A stretch of 64,000 nucleotides of DNA from the NCBI RefSeq assembly GCF_020169515.1, contig NZ_JAHMHW010000011.1:62001-126000 (forward strand), written 5' to 3'. The position numbers and the translations under genes were made by a program. How positions within the stretch are numbered: the stretch's first letter is position 1; every line of letters starts with the position of its first letter. This DNA comes from Paenibacillus vietnamensis. GTDB taxonomy: Bacteria; Bacillota; Bacilli; Paenibacillales; Paenibacillaceae. This document shows positions 33,556-43,013 of the stretch, piece by piece. The notes beneath the pieces were generated by a model. That model saw nothing but the letters and a program-made list of their open reading frames with translations, was not told the DNA's origin and did not search any database.

Positions 33556-34350
33556 ATGGAACGAAAAAACACCTTTAATGAAATAGCCAGGGAGTACGAC
33601 AAGTACCGGCCCGACTATCCGGAGCAGCTTTTTACAGACATATTGGAATATTCCTCTTTAAACCCGTACGACAAAATACTCGAAATCGGCTGCGGCACAG
33701 GTCAGGCGACGAAAGGCTTTGTTCAATCCGGGTATTGTCATATAACCGGCATTGAATTAGGCGAACATTTGGCGGACCTGACTCGCGAAAAATTCAAAGA
33801 CATACCAACTGTTAAAATCATTCATTCTCCGTTTGAGACCTGGCAGAATGAAGGGACTTCCTTTCATTTGGCCATATCCGGAACGGCGTTTCATTTCATC
33901 CAGCCCCAAGATTACGGTTACCGAAAGGTTTTTGACTTGCTCGGCAGCCAGGGCTCGATCGCGTTTTTTTGGACCGTCCATGTTCCCTCATACGATAACC
34001 TATCTAACCAAATTCGTGACATCTATAGAAGGTGTGCTCCTCAGCTCGATGATTCAACAAACCCGTCCATGCAGCAAATCATTGAGGAACGATCGAATGC
34101 CATTTTGAAGGAGGGGCTATATAAGGACCTTGAAGTAAAACAGTACAGATGGGACGACCCTTATTCGGCACGCGAATACGTTTCGTTGTTAAATACGAAT
34201 TCCAGACATCGGTTACTTCCGGAAGATATACGAAGTCGATTGTTAGGAGAAATCGGAGAAGCCATTGAGAAGAAGGGCGGAACTATACATAAACCTCAGG
34301 CAGTCGTTTTGTTTCTAGCAAAGAAGAATGGAGCTAAAAAAGATGACTAA
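33556..34350 (+). CDS. Class I SAM-dependent methyltransferase
   Basis: 264 residues. Motif I is ILEIGCGTGQATKGF (about 39-53), motif II region ITGIELGEHLADLT; N-terminus FNEIAREYDKYRPDYP is typical of the UbiE/Tam-like group in Bacillales. Acceptor substrate unknown. GGGGGAGGGG precedes the ATG. Base composition is more AT-rich than most neighbours. The stop overlaps the start of the decayed YwqG-like gene (ATGACTAA), so the two were once coupled. Confidence 0.85.
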   Translation: MERKNTFNEIAREYDKYRPDYPEQLFTDILEYSSLNPYDKILEIGCGTGQATKGFVQSGYCHITGIELGEHLADLTREKFKDIPTVKIIHSPFETWQNEGTSFHLAISGTAFHFIQPQDYGYRKVFDLLGSQGSIAFFWTVHVPSYDNLSNQIRDIYRRCAPQLDDSTNPSMQQIIEERSNAILKEGLYKDLEVKQYRWDDPYSAREYVSLLNTNSRHRLLPEDIRSRLLGEIGEAIEKKGGTIHKPQAVVLFLAKKNGAKKDD

Positions 34351-35043
34351 AGAATCGATTATTGCTGGAAAAGGCGGGTCTGGAACCGTATAAGCAGGCA
34401 ATAGCATCTTGGATTTATCCGTCGGCCAAATTGGTGCTGGAGCCTGTACCGGATGATTCGCTCCCTGTTGGAAGCAGCAAGGTTGGAGGGAACCCGGATC
34501 TTCCCGGAGAGGTGAATTGGCCGAGATGGAAAGTTTCCGAAATGACTTTTATCGCTCAAATTAATCTGGAGGAATGTCCGTCGGAGCTGGCTCTTCCGGG
34601 AAGCGGCTTACTTTCCTTTTTCTACGCCGCAGAGCCGATGTTCGAGGACAAAGACTTCTACGGTGACCCTCATACATGCCGCGTTATCGGAGGATTTCGA
34701 GAAATATTGGAGTGTATTTTTGCCGGAGCTAAGGGAGCAATGGGGAGAAGAGGTTTATATTAACCGTCTCCTGGGGCATCCCGATTAAATTCAGGGCGAT
34801 ATGCAGGTATGCTGCGAAATGGCATATGGGCAATATCCCCGGGATGACAGCTATAACTCTGAGCTGCGCGAGCGGATGGTGAACTCGGCTTTAAAGTGGC
34901 GCCTGCTCCTGCAAATCGATTCCGAGGAAAAGAAGACAGGGATCATGTGGGGTGACGTAGTCCGAATATATTTTTGGATCCATGAGGATGATCTTCAGGC
35001 GCTGCGTTTTGATCGGGTGATTTGCGAGATGCAGTGTGGTTAA
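34343..35043 (+). pseudogene. Decayed YwqG-like (DUF1963) gene
   Basis: Three pieces of one YwqG-type protein in different frames. ATG at 34343 (MTKESII) runs out of frame near 34360, where the frame for LLEKAGLEPYKQAIASW takes over. That frame leaves the expected sequence near 34690 (after DPHTCRVI). The other frame then reads SVFLPELREQWGEEVYI, reaches TAA at 34786-34788 within LGHPD-stop-IQGDMQ, and continues WRLLLQIDSEEKKTGIMWGD to 35043. LLLQIDS and MWGD.G.IYFWI are DUF1963 landmarks. Two shifts plus a stop argue for real decay. Confidence 0.75.
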
Positions 35044-35114
35044 TAAAAGGATCGCTTTCAGCTTTAAAGAGTAAAGAGGCTGCCGGCATGGCAGCCTTTC
35101 ACAACGAATTCTCG

Positions 35115-36023
35115 CTAGAAACGCTGCCAGTCCTCTTCCGTCAAGTCCGCCACTACGCCCATCGCCGCTTTGCTGCCGGAGGCCGCGGCATAAATCAATT
35201 GGGAAGGCATCACATAAGCCGAATCCCCGGCTGCGTATACTCCGGCTGCTGAGGTCCGGCCAACGGCATCGGTAACGATTCCTCCATTCTCTGAGGTTTC
35301 ATAGCCCAGCTCTTCATCGAAGCTGACATGGGGAATCAGGGAGGGAGCGACGAATCCTCCGCTTCGTTTAATATGCGTGCCATCCGTAAAATGCACCCGT
35401 TCCAGCAAGCCGTTTTGCCCGGAAAATTTTGCGATTGGAGTATCTATGATCCGCACGCCCCTGGATGCCAGCTGCTGCCGCTGTTCGGCAGTCAAAATAT
35501 CGCGGCCGCCTGTGCACACAACGACGTCCCGGCTCCAGGCCAGCAGCATCTTGAGCATATGGAACACTGCCGGCTGCTCCGACACGACCACAAGCGGTTG
35601 ATCTCTCAGCTCCCAGCCATCGCAGAAAGGGCAATTAAACAAGCTTTTCCCGTAAAAGTCGCGAAGCCCCTCGATCTCGGGAAACACCTCCCTCAGTCCG
35701 GCAGCCAAAATCACTTTGCGTGCCTGCACGTGCTCGCCAGACGCTGTGCGAAGGGAAAAGCCATGCTCCGTCCTCTTTATATCTGCCACCTCGGCTTGCC
35801 AATGCCGGACCGACGGATAATGGAGAACCTCCTCGTAGGCAATGCGCCGAAACTCGGCCGGCTGTACTCCATCGCGCGTAATGAATCCGTGTGAGGCGTG
35901 CGTCACGCCGTTTCTCGGCCGGTTGTTGTCAAACAGCGCAACGCTTCTTCTTGCTCTGCCGAGCACCAGCGCTGCATTTAACCCCGCCGGCCCTCCCCCG
36001 ACAATGGCACAATCGTAGCTCAT
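35115..36023 (-). CDS. Thioredoxin-reductase-like FAD/NAD(P) oxidoreductase
   Basis: 302-residue flavoprotein disulphide reductase. FAD-binding GGGPAGLNAAL at residues 9-19, the redox pair CPFC in FNCPFCDGWE (about 135-138), the NAD(P) domain in the middle, and the C-terminal FAD motif VYAAGDSAY. The CPFC spacing is that of thioredoxin-reductase-like proteins, but no thioredoxin gene is near; it may reduce another disulphide partner. GGAGGATAG precedes the ATG. Confidence 0.85.
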   Translation of the reverse strand: MSYDCAIVGGGPAGLNAALVLGRARRSVALFDNNRPRNGVTHASHGFITRDGVQPAEFRRIAYEEVLHYPSVRHWQAEVADIKRTEHGFSLRTASGEHVQARKVILAAGLREVFPEIEGLRDFYGKSLFNCPFCDGWELRDQPLVVVSEQPAVFHMLKMLLAWSRDVVVCTGGRDILTAEQRQQLASRGVRIIDTPIAKFSGQNGLLERVHFTDGTHIKRSGGFVAPSLIPHVSFDEELGYETSENGGIVTDAVGRTSAAGVYAAGDSAYVMPSQLIYAAASGSKAAMGVVADLTEEDWQRF

Positions 36024-36232
36024 AAGTTCTATCCTCCGTTTTATATTAAAGATATTAAAGATATATTATGTCTTTAATTAATCGCTGCTGCGAAATGCCC
36101 ATCCCTTCGATGGAATGGGCATTGCAACTTGATCAGCCGCTCTAATCACGGACTTCGTGTGTCTATAATAACCGCAATTCCAATGAACTGTCAATCATAC
36201 AATAAAACGGATTCCCGACGGACGATCCCTAC

Positions 36233-36454
36233 TCACATGCTGGGGTCTTCGTCCCTTTTATATTCCAAAATATCTCCAGGCTGACAATCCAAAGCTGCAC
36301 AAATTGCCTCTAAGGTGGATAACCGGATCGCTTTTGCTTTTCCATTTTTCAATATCGAAAGGTTAGCCATTGTGATTCCAACCCTCTCCGAAAGCTCGGT
36401 TACGCTCATTTTTCTTTTGGCCAGCATCACGTCAATATTGATTATAATCGCCAT
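36233..36454 (-). CDS. YozG-like Cro/CI helix-turn-helix regulator
   Basis: 73-residue HTH protein: MSVTELSERVGITMANLSILKNGKAKAIRLSTL contains the DNA-binding helices; CAALDCQPGDILEY is the usual ending of YozG/XRE small regulators. Start at 36454 (MAIIINIDVMLAKRK) has GAGGTGA upstream; a longer frame from 36499 lacks one. It follows the DUF2975 gene by ten bases on the same strand, and such pairs are common. Confidence 0.88.
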   Translation of the reverse strand: MAIIINIDVMLAKRKMSVTELSERVGITMANLSILKNGKAKAIRLSTLEAICAALDCQPGDILEYKRDEDPSM

Positions 36455-36464
36455 GTTAGTCACC

Positions 36465-36947
36465 TCAGACCGTAAAATCATTTTCCGATTTGATATCAAT
36501 AGCCTCTTTCAAAAGCCTTTGGAGCACGGCAGCAAAAACGGCAATCACCATGGAGGCAAATATCAAGACCATTCCGATGATGATGACCCCTGGGGCATCG
36601 TCTCTCTCCGCCATGAGATAGAAGAGCGGCATGCCGACCGCAAAAATGATGCTGATTGTGATTGCACAGTTTTTTATATTCTTTAAAGCCCGTACCGACA
36701 AATCCGAGAAAGCTTCGTTCTTATCAATATGGCTTAAAAGCTTAAACGCTTGATACAGAGCAATGTAAAAAGGGATCGCCGCTGCATAAAAATCGATAAA
36801 AAAGAGGTATTTCAAATAAGCCATATCCGGATACAATTCCACCGCAAAATTCGCGACCTCGGGCACTGCAAAAATGCAAAAAGCAAGAACTGGGATTCCG
36901 ATAAGAATAACAGCTGCTTTCAAAAAGAGTGTTGTCGCTCGGTTCAT
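36465..36947 (-). CDS. DUF2975 membrane protein
   Basis: 160 residues with four hydrophobic segments (about 8-30, 47-68, 92-112 and 122-145). The pattern and the small HTH partner immediately downstream match the DUF2975/YozG pairs of Firmicutes, whose role is not well known. Probably co-transcribed with the HTH gene and possibly regulating it from the membrane. The promoter region is AT-rich. Confidence 0.85.
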   Translation of the reverse strand: MNRATTLFLKAAVILIGIPVLAFCIFAVPEVANFAVELYPDMAYLKYLFFIDFYAAAIPFYIALYQAFKLLSHIDKNEAFSDLSVRALKNIKNCAITISIIFAVGMPLFYLMAERDDAPGVIIIGMVLIFASMVIAVFAAVLQRLLKEAIDIKSENDFTV

Positions 36948-37087
36948 AAAAAGCCCCCCACTTAGGATTAAATTTAATTCGACTTTAACATAATGTTTAT
37001 CGTTTTACAATAAATTTATGCTGAATTTAAATATATTATTGTTGTTTTGACTCTCGATCTTCATCCTTACCTGGATGCCGCAGCACG

Positions 37088-37118
37088 CCAAAAAGGCTAC
37101 CGGTAAACCGGCAGCCTT
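37088..37118 (-). terminator. Terminator of the 37.2-kb membrane protein gene
   Basis: On the minus strand AAGGCTGCCGG TTTA CCGGTAGCCTT followed by TTT, a clean hairpin. Confidence 0.8.
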
Positions 37119-37164
37119 GTGCATGGTGCTCTGTCTCCATGTGGGAAATGCCGACCGTAACCGG

Positions 37165-37476
37165 TTAGCTAAGGTTAGCGTACAAAAGAAAACCAATGAT
37201 CGGCAGCAGCCATAGCGCCGGAATAAGTCCGACGGCGACCGCCGTTTTCATTTTTTGATAGTGGTAGAGTATCCAGCTGATGATAGCCGATCCGAGCAGC
37301 GCGAGCGGGTACACCCAAATGGCGAGAAACAGCAGCTGCGCCCAAACGATATTTTCCGAGCCCGGCGTATCGAACATCATGACCGACATGACCGCGAAGA
37401 AAAACCACGCCACGGAACCAAGCACAAATAAAATTTGACTGATGAGCAGGAATAAAAACGTTTTTTTGCTTTTCAC
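37165..37476 (-). CDS. Small membrane protein of unknown function
   Basis: 103 residues with three hydrophobic segments (TFLFLLISQILFVLGSVAWFF; LLFLAIWVYPLALLGSAIISW; VGLIPALWLLPIIGFLLY). The start is taken as the GTG at 37476 (VKSKKTFLF) because AAGGGG precedes it by ten bases; a longer frame from 37536 adds an unlikely Cys-rich head. I do not recognise the family. Confidence 0.65.
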   Translation of the reverse strand: MKSKKTFLFLLISQILFVLGSVAWFFFAVMSVMMFDTPGSENIVWAQLLFLAIWVYPLALLGSAIISWILYHYQKMKTAVAVGLIPALWLLPIIGFLLYANLS

Positions 37477-37601
37477 TTCGATCGTTCCCCTTTTTGATTT
37501 CGCTGCACCATTGCAGGAAAAAACGCAAACTCCCATCAGTGTATCACGTATTCTGAAATCCCGCTGTTATTTGTCTTCCCGTTTTCGCATAACATTCAAA
37601 A

Positions 37602-37617
37602 AGGGCTATTTTTTGCA
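37602..37617 (+). promoter_or_regulatory. Weak -24/-12-like element before rocD
   Basis: AGGGCTATTTTTTGCA has GG and GC at the right 12-base spacing and a perfect TTGCA at -12, but the -24 half lacks the usual CAC. Sigma-54 (SigL) drives the roc genes of B. subtilis, which is why it is noted; the match alone is weak. Confidence 0.25.
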
Positions 37618-37640
37618 CAGGGTGCAGAAAGGAGCGGGCG

Positions 37641-38852
37641 ATGAATAGGGGACAAAAAGCAATCGAACGTGCGGATCTATACGGCGCCCATAATTATCAT
37701 CCCCTGCCGATCGTCATCAGCCAGGCCGAGGGCGTATGGGTGCGGGATACCGAAGGCGTGCGGTATATGGATATGCTCAGCGCCTATTCGGCTTTGAATC
37801 AGGGACATCGCCATCCCCGGATTTTGCAGGCCTTGAAGGAGCAAGCAGATAAAGTAACGCTTACCTCGCGCGCGTTCCATAACGAAGCGCTCGGAGCTTT
37901 TTGCGAAAAGCTGGCTTCTTTTACGGGCAAGGAGCGGGTGCTTCCGATGAACACGGGGGCCGAGGCGGTGGAAACGGCGATCAAGGCGGTCAGGCGCTGG
38001 GGTTACCGCGTGAAGGGGATTCCGGAGGGCCGGGCCGAAGTGATCGCGTTTGAGGGTAATTTTCACGGACGGACGCTGGCGGTGACCTCGTTCTCGTCCA
38101 CGGAGGAGTATAAGGAAGGCTTCGGGCCGTTTACGCCCGGTTTCCGCGTCGTCCCTTACGGCGATCTGGCAGCGGCGGAGGCGGCGATAGGCGAGCATAC
38201 GGCCGCGGTGCTCGTGGAGCCGATTCAGGGGGAAGCGGGAATCCGCATTCCGCCGGACGGTTTCCTGGCGGGGCTCTCGCAGCTGTGCAAGGCTCGCGGG
38301 GTTTTGCTGGCCGCCGATGAAATTCAAACCGGCTTCGGCCGGACCGGACGGCGCTTCGCTTGCGATTGGGAGCAGGTAACGCCCGATGTTTATGTAATGG
38401 GCAAGGCGCTAGGGGGAGGCGTTCTGCCGGTATCGGCAATCGCGGCGGACGCCGTTGTCATGGACGTGTTCGGGCCAGGCTCGCACGGCTCGACGTTCGG
38501 CGGCAACCCGCTCAGCTGCGCGGTTGCGATGGCGGCGCTCGACGTTATCGAGGAGGAACGGCTGGCGGAGAGATCCGAGCGGCTGGGAGCGTATTTCATG
38601 GCGAAGCTGGCCGCTCTGAAGCATCCCGATATTACGGAAATAAGAGGGCGCGGCCTGTTTATCGCCATCGAGCTTTCTACGCCTGCGCGGGCTTATTGCG
38701 AGAGGCTGATGGGGCTGGGGCTGCTGTGCAAGGAGACGCATGAGTGCGTGATCCGGCTGGCGCCGCCGCTGACGATAACGGAGGAGGAAATCGATTGGGC
38801 TTTTGAGCGGATACAAGCTGTCTTTGCAGACGTCGGGCAGTCGGGAGGTTGA
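37641..38852 (+). CDS. rocD: Ornithine aminotransferase
   Basis: 403-residue PLP class III aminotransferase turning ornithine plus 2-oxoglutarate into glutamate-5-semialdehyde and glutamate. Signatures: [13 protein letters not shown] near 49-61, [12 protein letters not shown] near 103-114, [15 protein letters not shown] near 223-237, and PLP Lys about 255 in VMGKALGGG. First gene of a rocD-rocF-rocA cluster; AAAGGAGCGGG precedes the ATG. Such genes feed arginine into glutamate as a nitrogen and carbon source. Confidence 0.93.
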   Translation: MNRGQKAIERADLYGAHNYHPLPIVISQAEGVWVRDTEGVRYMDMLSAYSALNQGHRHPRILQALKEQADKVTLTSRAFHNEALGAFCEKLASFTGKERVLPMNTGAEAVETAIKAVRRWGYRVKGIPEGRAEVIAFEGNFHGRTLAVTSFSSTEEYKEGFGPFTPGFRVVPYGDLAAAEAAIGEHTAAVLVEPIQGEAGIRIPPDGFLAGLSQLCKARGVLLAADEIQTGFGRTGRRFACDWEQVTPDVYVMGKALGGGVLPVSAIAADAVVMDVFGPGSHGSTFGGNPLSCAVAMAALDVIEEERLAERSERLGAYFMAKLAALKHPDITEIRGRGLFIAIELSTPARAYCERLMGLGLLCKETHECVIRLAPPLTITEEEIDWAFERIQAVFADVGQSGG

Positions 38853-38857
38853 CCGGG

Positions 38858-39760
38858 ATGATCAAGCAGAGCGTGTCGATTGTCAGCGTCCCCTTCGGCA
38901 AAGGAGCGGGCGTGTCCGGGGCGGAGCTTGGTCCGCGTCATATTTTGCAGGCTTCCGGTCTCACCCGCAAACTGAGCGAGCTTCAGATTTCCTATAAGAT
39001 GGCGAAGGATATTCAAGTTCCCCAATATTTGCCGACCATCCAGACGAGCAACGCCAAATATTTGGCTGAAGTGCATGAGGTGACACGTCAGCTTGGCGAC
39101 ATCGTCGCGGATATCACGGCCGCGGGGGATTTTCCGCTGGTGCTTGGCGGCGACCACAGCATCTCGATCGGCACGATCGCCGGGCTTGCGGAGCATTATG
39201 CCAATCTCGGCGTCATCTGGTTCGATGCCCATTCCGACTTGAACACGGAAAATACGAGCCCGTCGGGCAACATTCACGGCATGTCGCTCGGCGTCAGCCT
39301 GGGCCGGGGCATTCCGCTGCTGGCGAACCTTAGAGGCATTTATCCAAAAATAAAACCCGAGCACGTAGCGATTATCGGAGCCAGGTCACTGGATCCCGGC
39401 GAGAAGTCGTACATCCGGTCGCTCGGAATCAAATGCTATACGATGCATGACGTCGACCGTATCGGCATTTCGCGCATTATGGACAAAGTGATTCATCATA
39501 TGAGGCAGTCGACGGACGGCTTGCATATCAGCTTCGATATCGACTCCGTCGACCCGCGCGAGGCGCCAGGAACGGGAACGCCGGTGATCGGCGGGCTCAG
39601 CTACCGGGAAGCGCATCTGGCGCTGGAGCTGCTGTATCAATCCGGATTGGTCACATCCGCTGAATTCGTAGAGGTAAATCCGAGCCTCGACCACAATAAC
39701 CAGACCGCCAAGCTGGCCGTCGATCTGATCGCCTCCCTGCTGGGAGAGCAAATTTTGTGA
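38858..39760 (+). CDS. rocF: Arginase
   Basis: 300-residue Mn-dependent ureohydrolase making ornithine and urea from arginine. Metal motifs: GGDHSISIG, WFDAHSDLNT, and SFDIDSVDP; the substrate-loop SPSGNIHGM lies after DAHSD. ATG at 38858 is nine bases after GGGAGG, five bases after the rocD stop; a TTG three codons earlier is possible. The order aminotransferase-arginase-dehydrogenase gives a complete arginine-to-glutamate route. Confidence 0.95.
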   Translation: MIKQSVSIVSVPFGKGAGVSGAELGPRHILQASGLTRKLSELQISYKMAKDIQVPQYLPTIQTSNAKYLAEVHEVTRQLGDIVADITAAGDFPLVLGGDHSISIGTIAGLAEHYANLGVIWFDAHSDLNTENTSPSGNIHGMSLGVSLGRGIPLLANLRGIYPKIKPEHVAIIGARSLDPGEKSYIRSLGIKCYTMHDVDRIGISRIMDKVIHHMRQSTDGLHISFDIDSVDPREAPGTGTPVIGGLSYREAHLALELLYQSGLVTSAEFVEVNPSLDHNNQTAKLAVDLIASLLGEQIL

Positions 39761-39822
39761 AGCCCGGCCGGCCGGTAACAGTGCCAGAAGTAAAAAATCC
39801 GTTATGACAGGAGGGAGACGAG

Positions 39823-41370
39823 ATGCGGGAGCCATTTTCGAACGAGACTTTTACCGATTTTTCCATTACAGATAATATTAACGATTTCCAAGAGGCGCTT
39901 CGGAAGGTCGAGTCGGAGCTTGGCCGTGAGTATATGCTGAAGATTGGGGCAAATCGCATTGAAACGACGAATAAACGCAAATCGATAAATCCGTCGCATG
40001 TCCAGCAGCTAATCGGAATCGTATCGCAGGCGGACACGGAGCTGGCGCATGAAGCGATACAGGCGGCGGCGGCCGCTTTCGACAGCTGGAAGCGGGTGCC
40101 TGGTTTGGCCAGAGCGAAGGTGCTCTATAAAGCGGCGGCGCTGCTCCGGAGGCGCAGGCATGAATTTTCGGCGTGGCTCGTGTATGAAGCGGGTAAAACC
40201 TGGGTGGAGGCGGACGTCGATACGGCTGAGGCGATTGATTTTCTCGAGTTTTACGGGCGGGAAATGGAAAGACTGGCGGACCGCCAGCCGCTTGTGACGA
40301 TCGCTGGGGAGGACAACGAGCTGGTCTATATCCCGCTTGGCGTCGGCGTGATCATTCCGCCTTGGAATTTTCCGCTTGCCATTATGGCGGGGATGACGAT
40401 GGCGGCGGTCGTCGCGGGCAATACGGTGGTGCTGAAGCCGGCAAGCCCAACGGCGGTTATCGCGGCGAAGTTCGTTGAGCTGCTGGAGGACGCGGGTCTG
40501 CCCGACGGCGTAGTGAACTATTTGCCGGGTGCGGGCAGCGAGGTGGGCGATTTTCTCGTAGAGCATCCTTTGACGCGTTTTATTTGTTTTACCGGATCCC
40601 GCGAGGTCGGGCTGCGCATCAACGAAAAGGCGGCGGCCATCCAGCAGGACCAAAAATGGATCAAGCGAGTCATCGCCGAAATGGGCGGCAAGGATACGAT
40701 TATCGTCGATGAGGACGCGGATCTCGACCTGGCGGCAGAGGCGATCACCGCTTCCGCTTTCGGCTACGCCGGCCAGAAATGCTCGGCCTGCTCGCGCGCC
40801 GTCGTGCATGAGCTTGTCTACGACGAGGTGGTCGAGAAGGTGGTCGAGCGGACGAAGAAGCTGCGTGTCGGCAAAGCGCATGAGCAGCAGGCAGCGGTCG
40901 GCCCGGTCATCGACGAGAGAGCGTATATCAGCATTTTAAAATATATCGAGGTTGGACGGAGCGAAGGCGTTATCGTGCATGGCGGCAAAACGGGCGACAG
41001 CAGCGGCTATTTCATCGAGCCGACGATTATTAAGGACGTCGCGCCATATGCCCGGATCTCGCAGGAGGAAATTTTCGGCCCGGTGCTGGCCTTCATCAAG
41101 GCGGCGAACTTCGACGCGGCGCTCGATATCGCGAACAACACCGAATACGGCTTGACGGGTGCTGTTATCTCGCGGAACCGCAGCAGGCTGGAGCAGGCGC
41201 GGGAGGAGTTTCATGTCGGCAACCTCTATTTTAACCGGAAATGCACGGGTGCATTGGTAGGCGTTCATCCGTTCGGCGGCTTCAATATGTCGGGTACCGA
41301 TTCGAAGGCGGGGGGACGCGACTATCTGCTTTTATTCACACAGGCCAAGGTGGTGTCGGAGCGATTTTGA
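39823..41370 (+). CDS. rocA: 1-pyrroline-5-carboxylate dehydrogenase
   Basis: 515-residue aldehyde dehydrogenase oxidising glutamate-5-semialdehyde to glutamate with NAD+. Catalytic Cys about 320 in AGQKCSACS; Glu in [27 protein letters not shown] near 178-187; C-terminal [15 protein letters not shown]. Length and motifs match the RocA/PutC subgroup. GGAGGGAGACGAG precedes the ATG, 62 bases after rocF. No permease (rocE/rocC) or RocR regulator lies beside it. Confidence 0.94.
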   Translation: MREPFSNETFTDFSITDNINDFQEALRKVESELGREYMLKIGANRIETTNKRKSINPSHVQQLIGIVSQADTELAHEAIQAAAAAFDSWKRVPGLARAKVLYKAAALLRRRRHEFSAWLVYEAGKTWVEADVDTAEAIDFLEFYGREMERLADRQPLVTIAGEDNELVYIPLGVGVIIPPWNFPLAIMAGMTMAAVVAGNTVVLKPASPTAVIAAKFVELLEDAGLPDGVVNYLPGAGSEVGDFLVEHPLTRFICFTGSREVGLRINEKAAAIQQDQKWIKRVIAEMGGKDTIIVDEDADLDLAAEAITASAFGYAGQKCSACSRAVVHELVYDEVVEKVVERTKKLRVGKAHEQQAAVGPVIDERAYISILKYIEVGRSEGVIVHGGKTGDSSGYFIEPTIIKDVAPYARISQEEIFGPVLAFIKAANFDAALDIANNTEYGLTGAVISRNRSRLEQAREEFHVGNLYFNRKCTGALVGVHPFGGFNMSGTDSKAGGRDYLLLFTQAKVVSERF

Positions 41371-41763
41371 CCAGGGCAGCGACCAAGCCGTTCGCCATGC
41401 GCGTGAAGCGCGGGGCGGGCGGCTTTTTGGTTGCTCCATCAGGAGCAACTCGGCCGCATTCGGCGCACGCAGGGCCTAACAACGATAAAATCTATTGCTG
41501 ATGCCGTTTTTTGAGTAGCTTTCGAGGGTAATAGCTATAATAATTATCGCTGTAACGCTCCATCAGGAGCAACTCGGCCATATTCGGCGCACGCAGGGCC
41601 TAACAACGATAAAATCTATCGCTGCTGCTATCTCAGGAGTAACTTTCGAGGGCAATAACGCTAATATTTGGCGTTGATTGTTCCCGGGTCACAATGAAAC
41701 TCAACCGCCAATAATGATATACTGGAAAAAAGTAACCATTTACCGAAAGAAGGAGCTGGAGGC
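41371..41763. other. Gene-free stretch with a 124-bp tandem duplication
   Basis: 393 bases between rocA and the M42 peptidase gene. Most of it is the tandem repeat at 41433-41680. A -10-like TATACT lies near 41718, just before the peptidase leader. No gene is supported. Confidence 0.6.
41433..41680. repeat. 124-bp tandem repeat, two copies
   Basis: Unit 1 starts at 41433 and unit 2 at 41557. Both begin GCTCCATCAGGAGCAACTCG, a small hairpin (GCTCC-ATCA-GGAGC), and keep near identity for about 70 bases through GGCCTAACAACGATAAAATC. They then diverge but still share CTTTCGAGGG. The AACGATAAAATCTAT core also occurs at about 4490, so the sequence belongs to a dispersed family. Confidence 0.85.
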
Positions 41764-42825
41764 ATGGCCGAACCGCTGCATCATCAGCTTGACCGGGATT
41801 ACATCACCAAGCAGCTGGAACAGCTGCTGGGCATACCGAGCCCAAGCGGCTTCTGCATGGCGATCATGAAGCATTTGGGGGAGGAGCTGGCTCGGCTCGG
41901 CTTCAAGCTCGAAGCGACGCCGAAAGGCAACGGAATCGTGACGATTCCGGGACAAGCCCCCGGCAAGGTGATCGGCATTTCCTCGCATGTCGATACGTTA
42001 GGCGCGATGGTGCGCTCTATCAAGCCAAACGGCATGCTCCGCATGACCCCGATCGGCGGATATGCGATGCATACGATCGAAGGCGAATACTGCCTGATTC
42101 ATACGCGCGACGGCCGGCAGTATGAGGGAACGGTGCTGTCGACCAAAGCCTCCGTCCATGTCTATCCCGATGCAAGGGACTGGAAGCGCGAGGAAGCAAA
42201 CATGGAAATACGGATCGACGAGCTGGTGAAGTCGAAGGAAGATACGGAAAAGCTCGGCATAGCCGTGGGAGATTTTATCTCTTGGGAGCCGCGAACCCGG
42301 ATTTTATCGAACGGCTGGGTCAAGTCCCGCCATCTGGACGATAAAGCGAGCGTAGCGGCCGTGCTTGGCCTGCTGGAGCAGCTGAAGCGCAGCGGGCAAA
42401 CGCCGGCCCACACGGTGAAGCTTATTTTCTCCACGTACGAGGAGGTCGGGCATGGAAGCTCCCATATTCCCGAGGACATTACTGAGCTTCTAGCCGTGGA
42501 TATGGGGGCGATCGGAGATGACCTGTCCGCGACCGAGCGCGATGTGTCCATCTGCGCCAAGGATTCGACGGGGCCGTACGATTACCTGATGACCTCGCGC
42601 CTTATCGAATTGGCGAAGCGTGAACAGCTGCCTTACGCAGTCGATATTTATCCGCATTACGGCTCGGACGCTTCCGCGGCGCTCAGGGGCGGCGGCAATA
42701 TCCGCGCAGCGCTGCTCGGGCCGGGCGTCCATGCCTCCCACGGAATGGAACGCACCCATATGGACGCCATCGTCAATACGGCGGCATTGCTCATCGCTTA
42801 TGTACAGGATTCCGAGGAGGGGTAA
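41764..42825 (+). CDS. M42-family metallopeptidase
   Basis: 353-residue cytoplasmic aminopeptidase of the M42 group (FrvX-like). Zinc ligands and catalytic acids: SSHVDTLGAM (His, Asp), HLDDKASVAA (bridging Asp), STYEEVGHG (catalytic Glu and ligand Glu), VDMGAIG (Asp), and HASHGMERTH (His). These enzymes form large oligomers that trim short peptides. GGAGCTGGAGG precedes the ATG. No close operon partners. Confidence 0.9.
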   Translation: MAEPLHHQLDRDYITKQLEQLLGIPSPSGFCMAIMKHLGEELARLGFKLEATPKGNGIVTIPGQAPGKVIGISSHVDTLGAMVRSIKPNGMLRMTPIGGYAMHTIEGEYCLIHTRDGRQYEGTVLSTKASVHVYPDARDWKREEANMEIRIDELVKSKEDTEKLGIAVGDFISWEPRTRILSNGWVKSRHLDDKASVAAVLGLLEQLKRSGQTPAHTVKLIFSTYEEVGHGSSHIPEDITELLAVDMGAIGDDLSATERDVSICAKDSTGPYDYLMTSRLIELAKREQLPYAVDIYPHYGSDASAALRGGGNIRAALLGPGVHASHGMERTHMDAIVNTAALLIAYVQDSEEG

Positions 42826-43013
42826 ATACATGCTGCCATCCATTCGAAAAACTGGAATCGAACAAGTAGCCGCGCAATACCGGGGTATTATTCTTCAAAT
42901 AGCCTTATTCCGGAGCGCCCGGCCTGTCCACTTCATCATTCAGATATGTTATCATGGAAGATAAGAGTAAAAGAAGCAAACAGTTGAGCTGCTTTATGGA
43001 AGGGGCATTTATC

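Noticed and set aside
34801-35043. Separate small gene
   Set aside because: It is the C-terminal part of the decayed YwqG-like gene, starting at an internal Met after an in-frame stop.
41433-41680. CRISPR or riboswitch interpretation of the 124-bp repeat
   Set aside because: Only two copies, no spacer structure, and no match to a riboswitch pattern that I can recognise.
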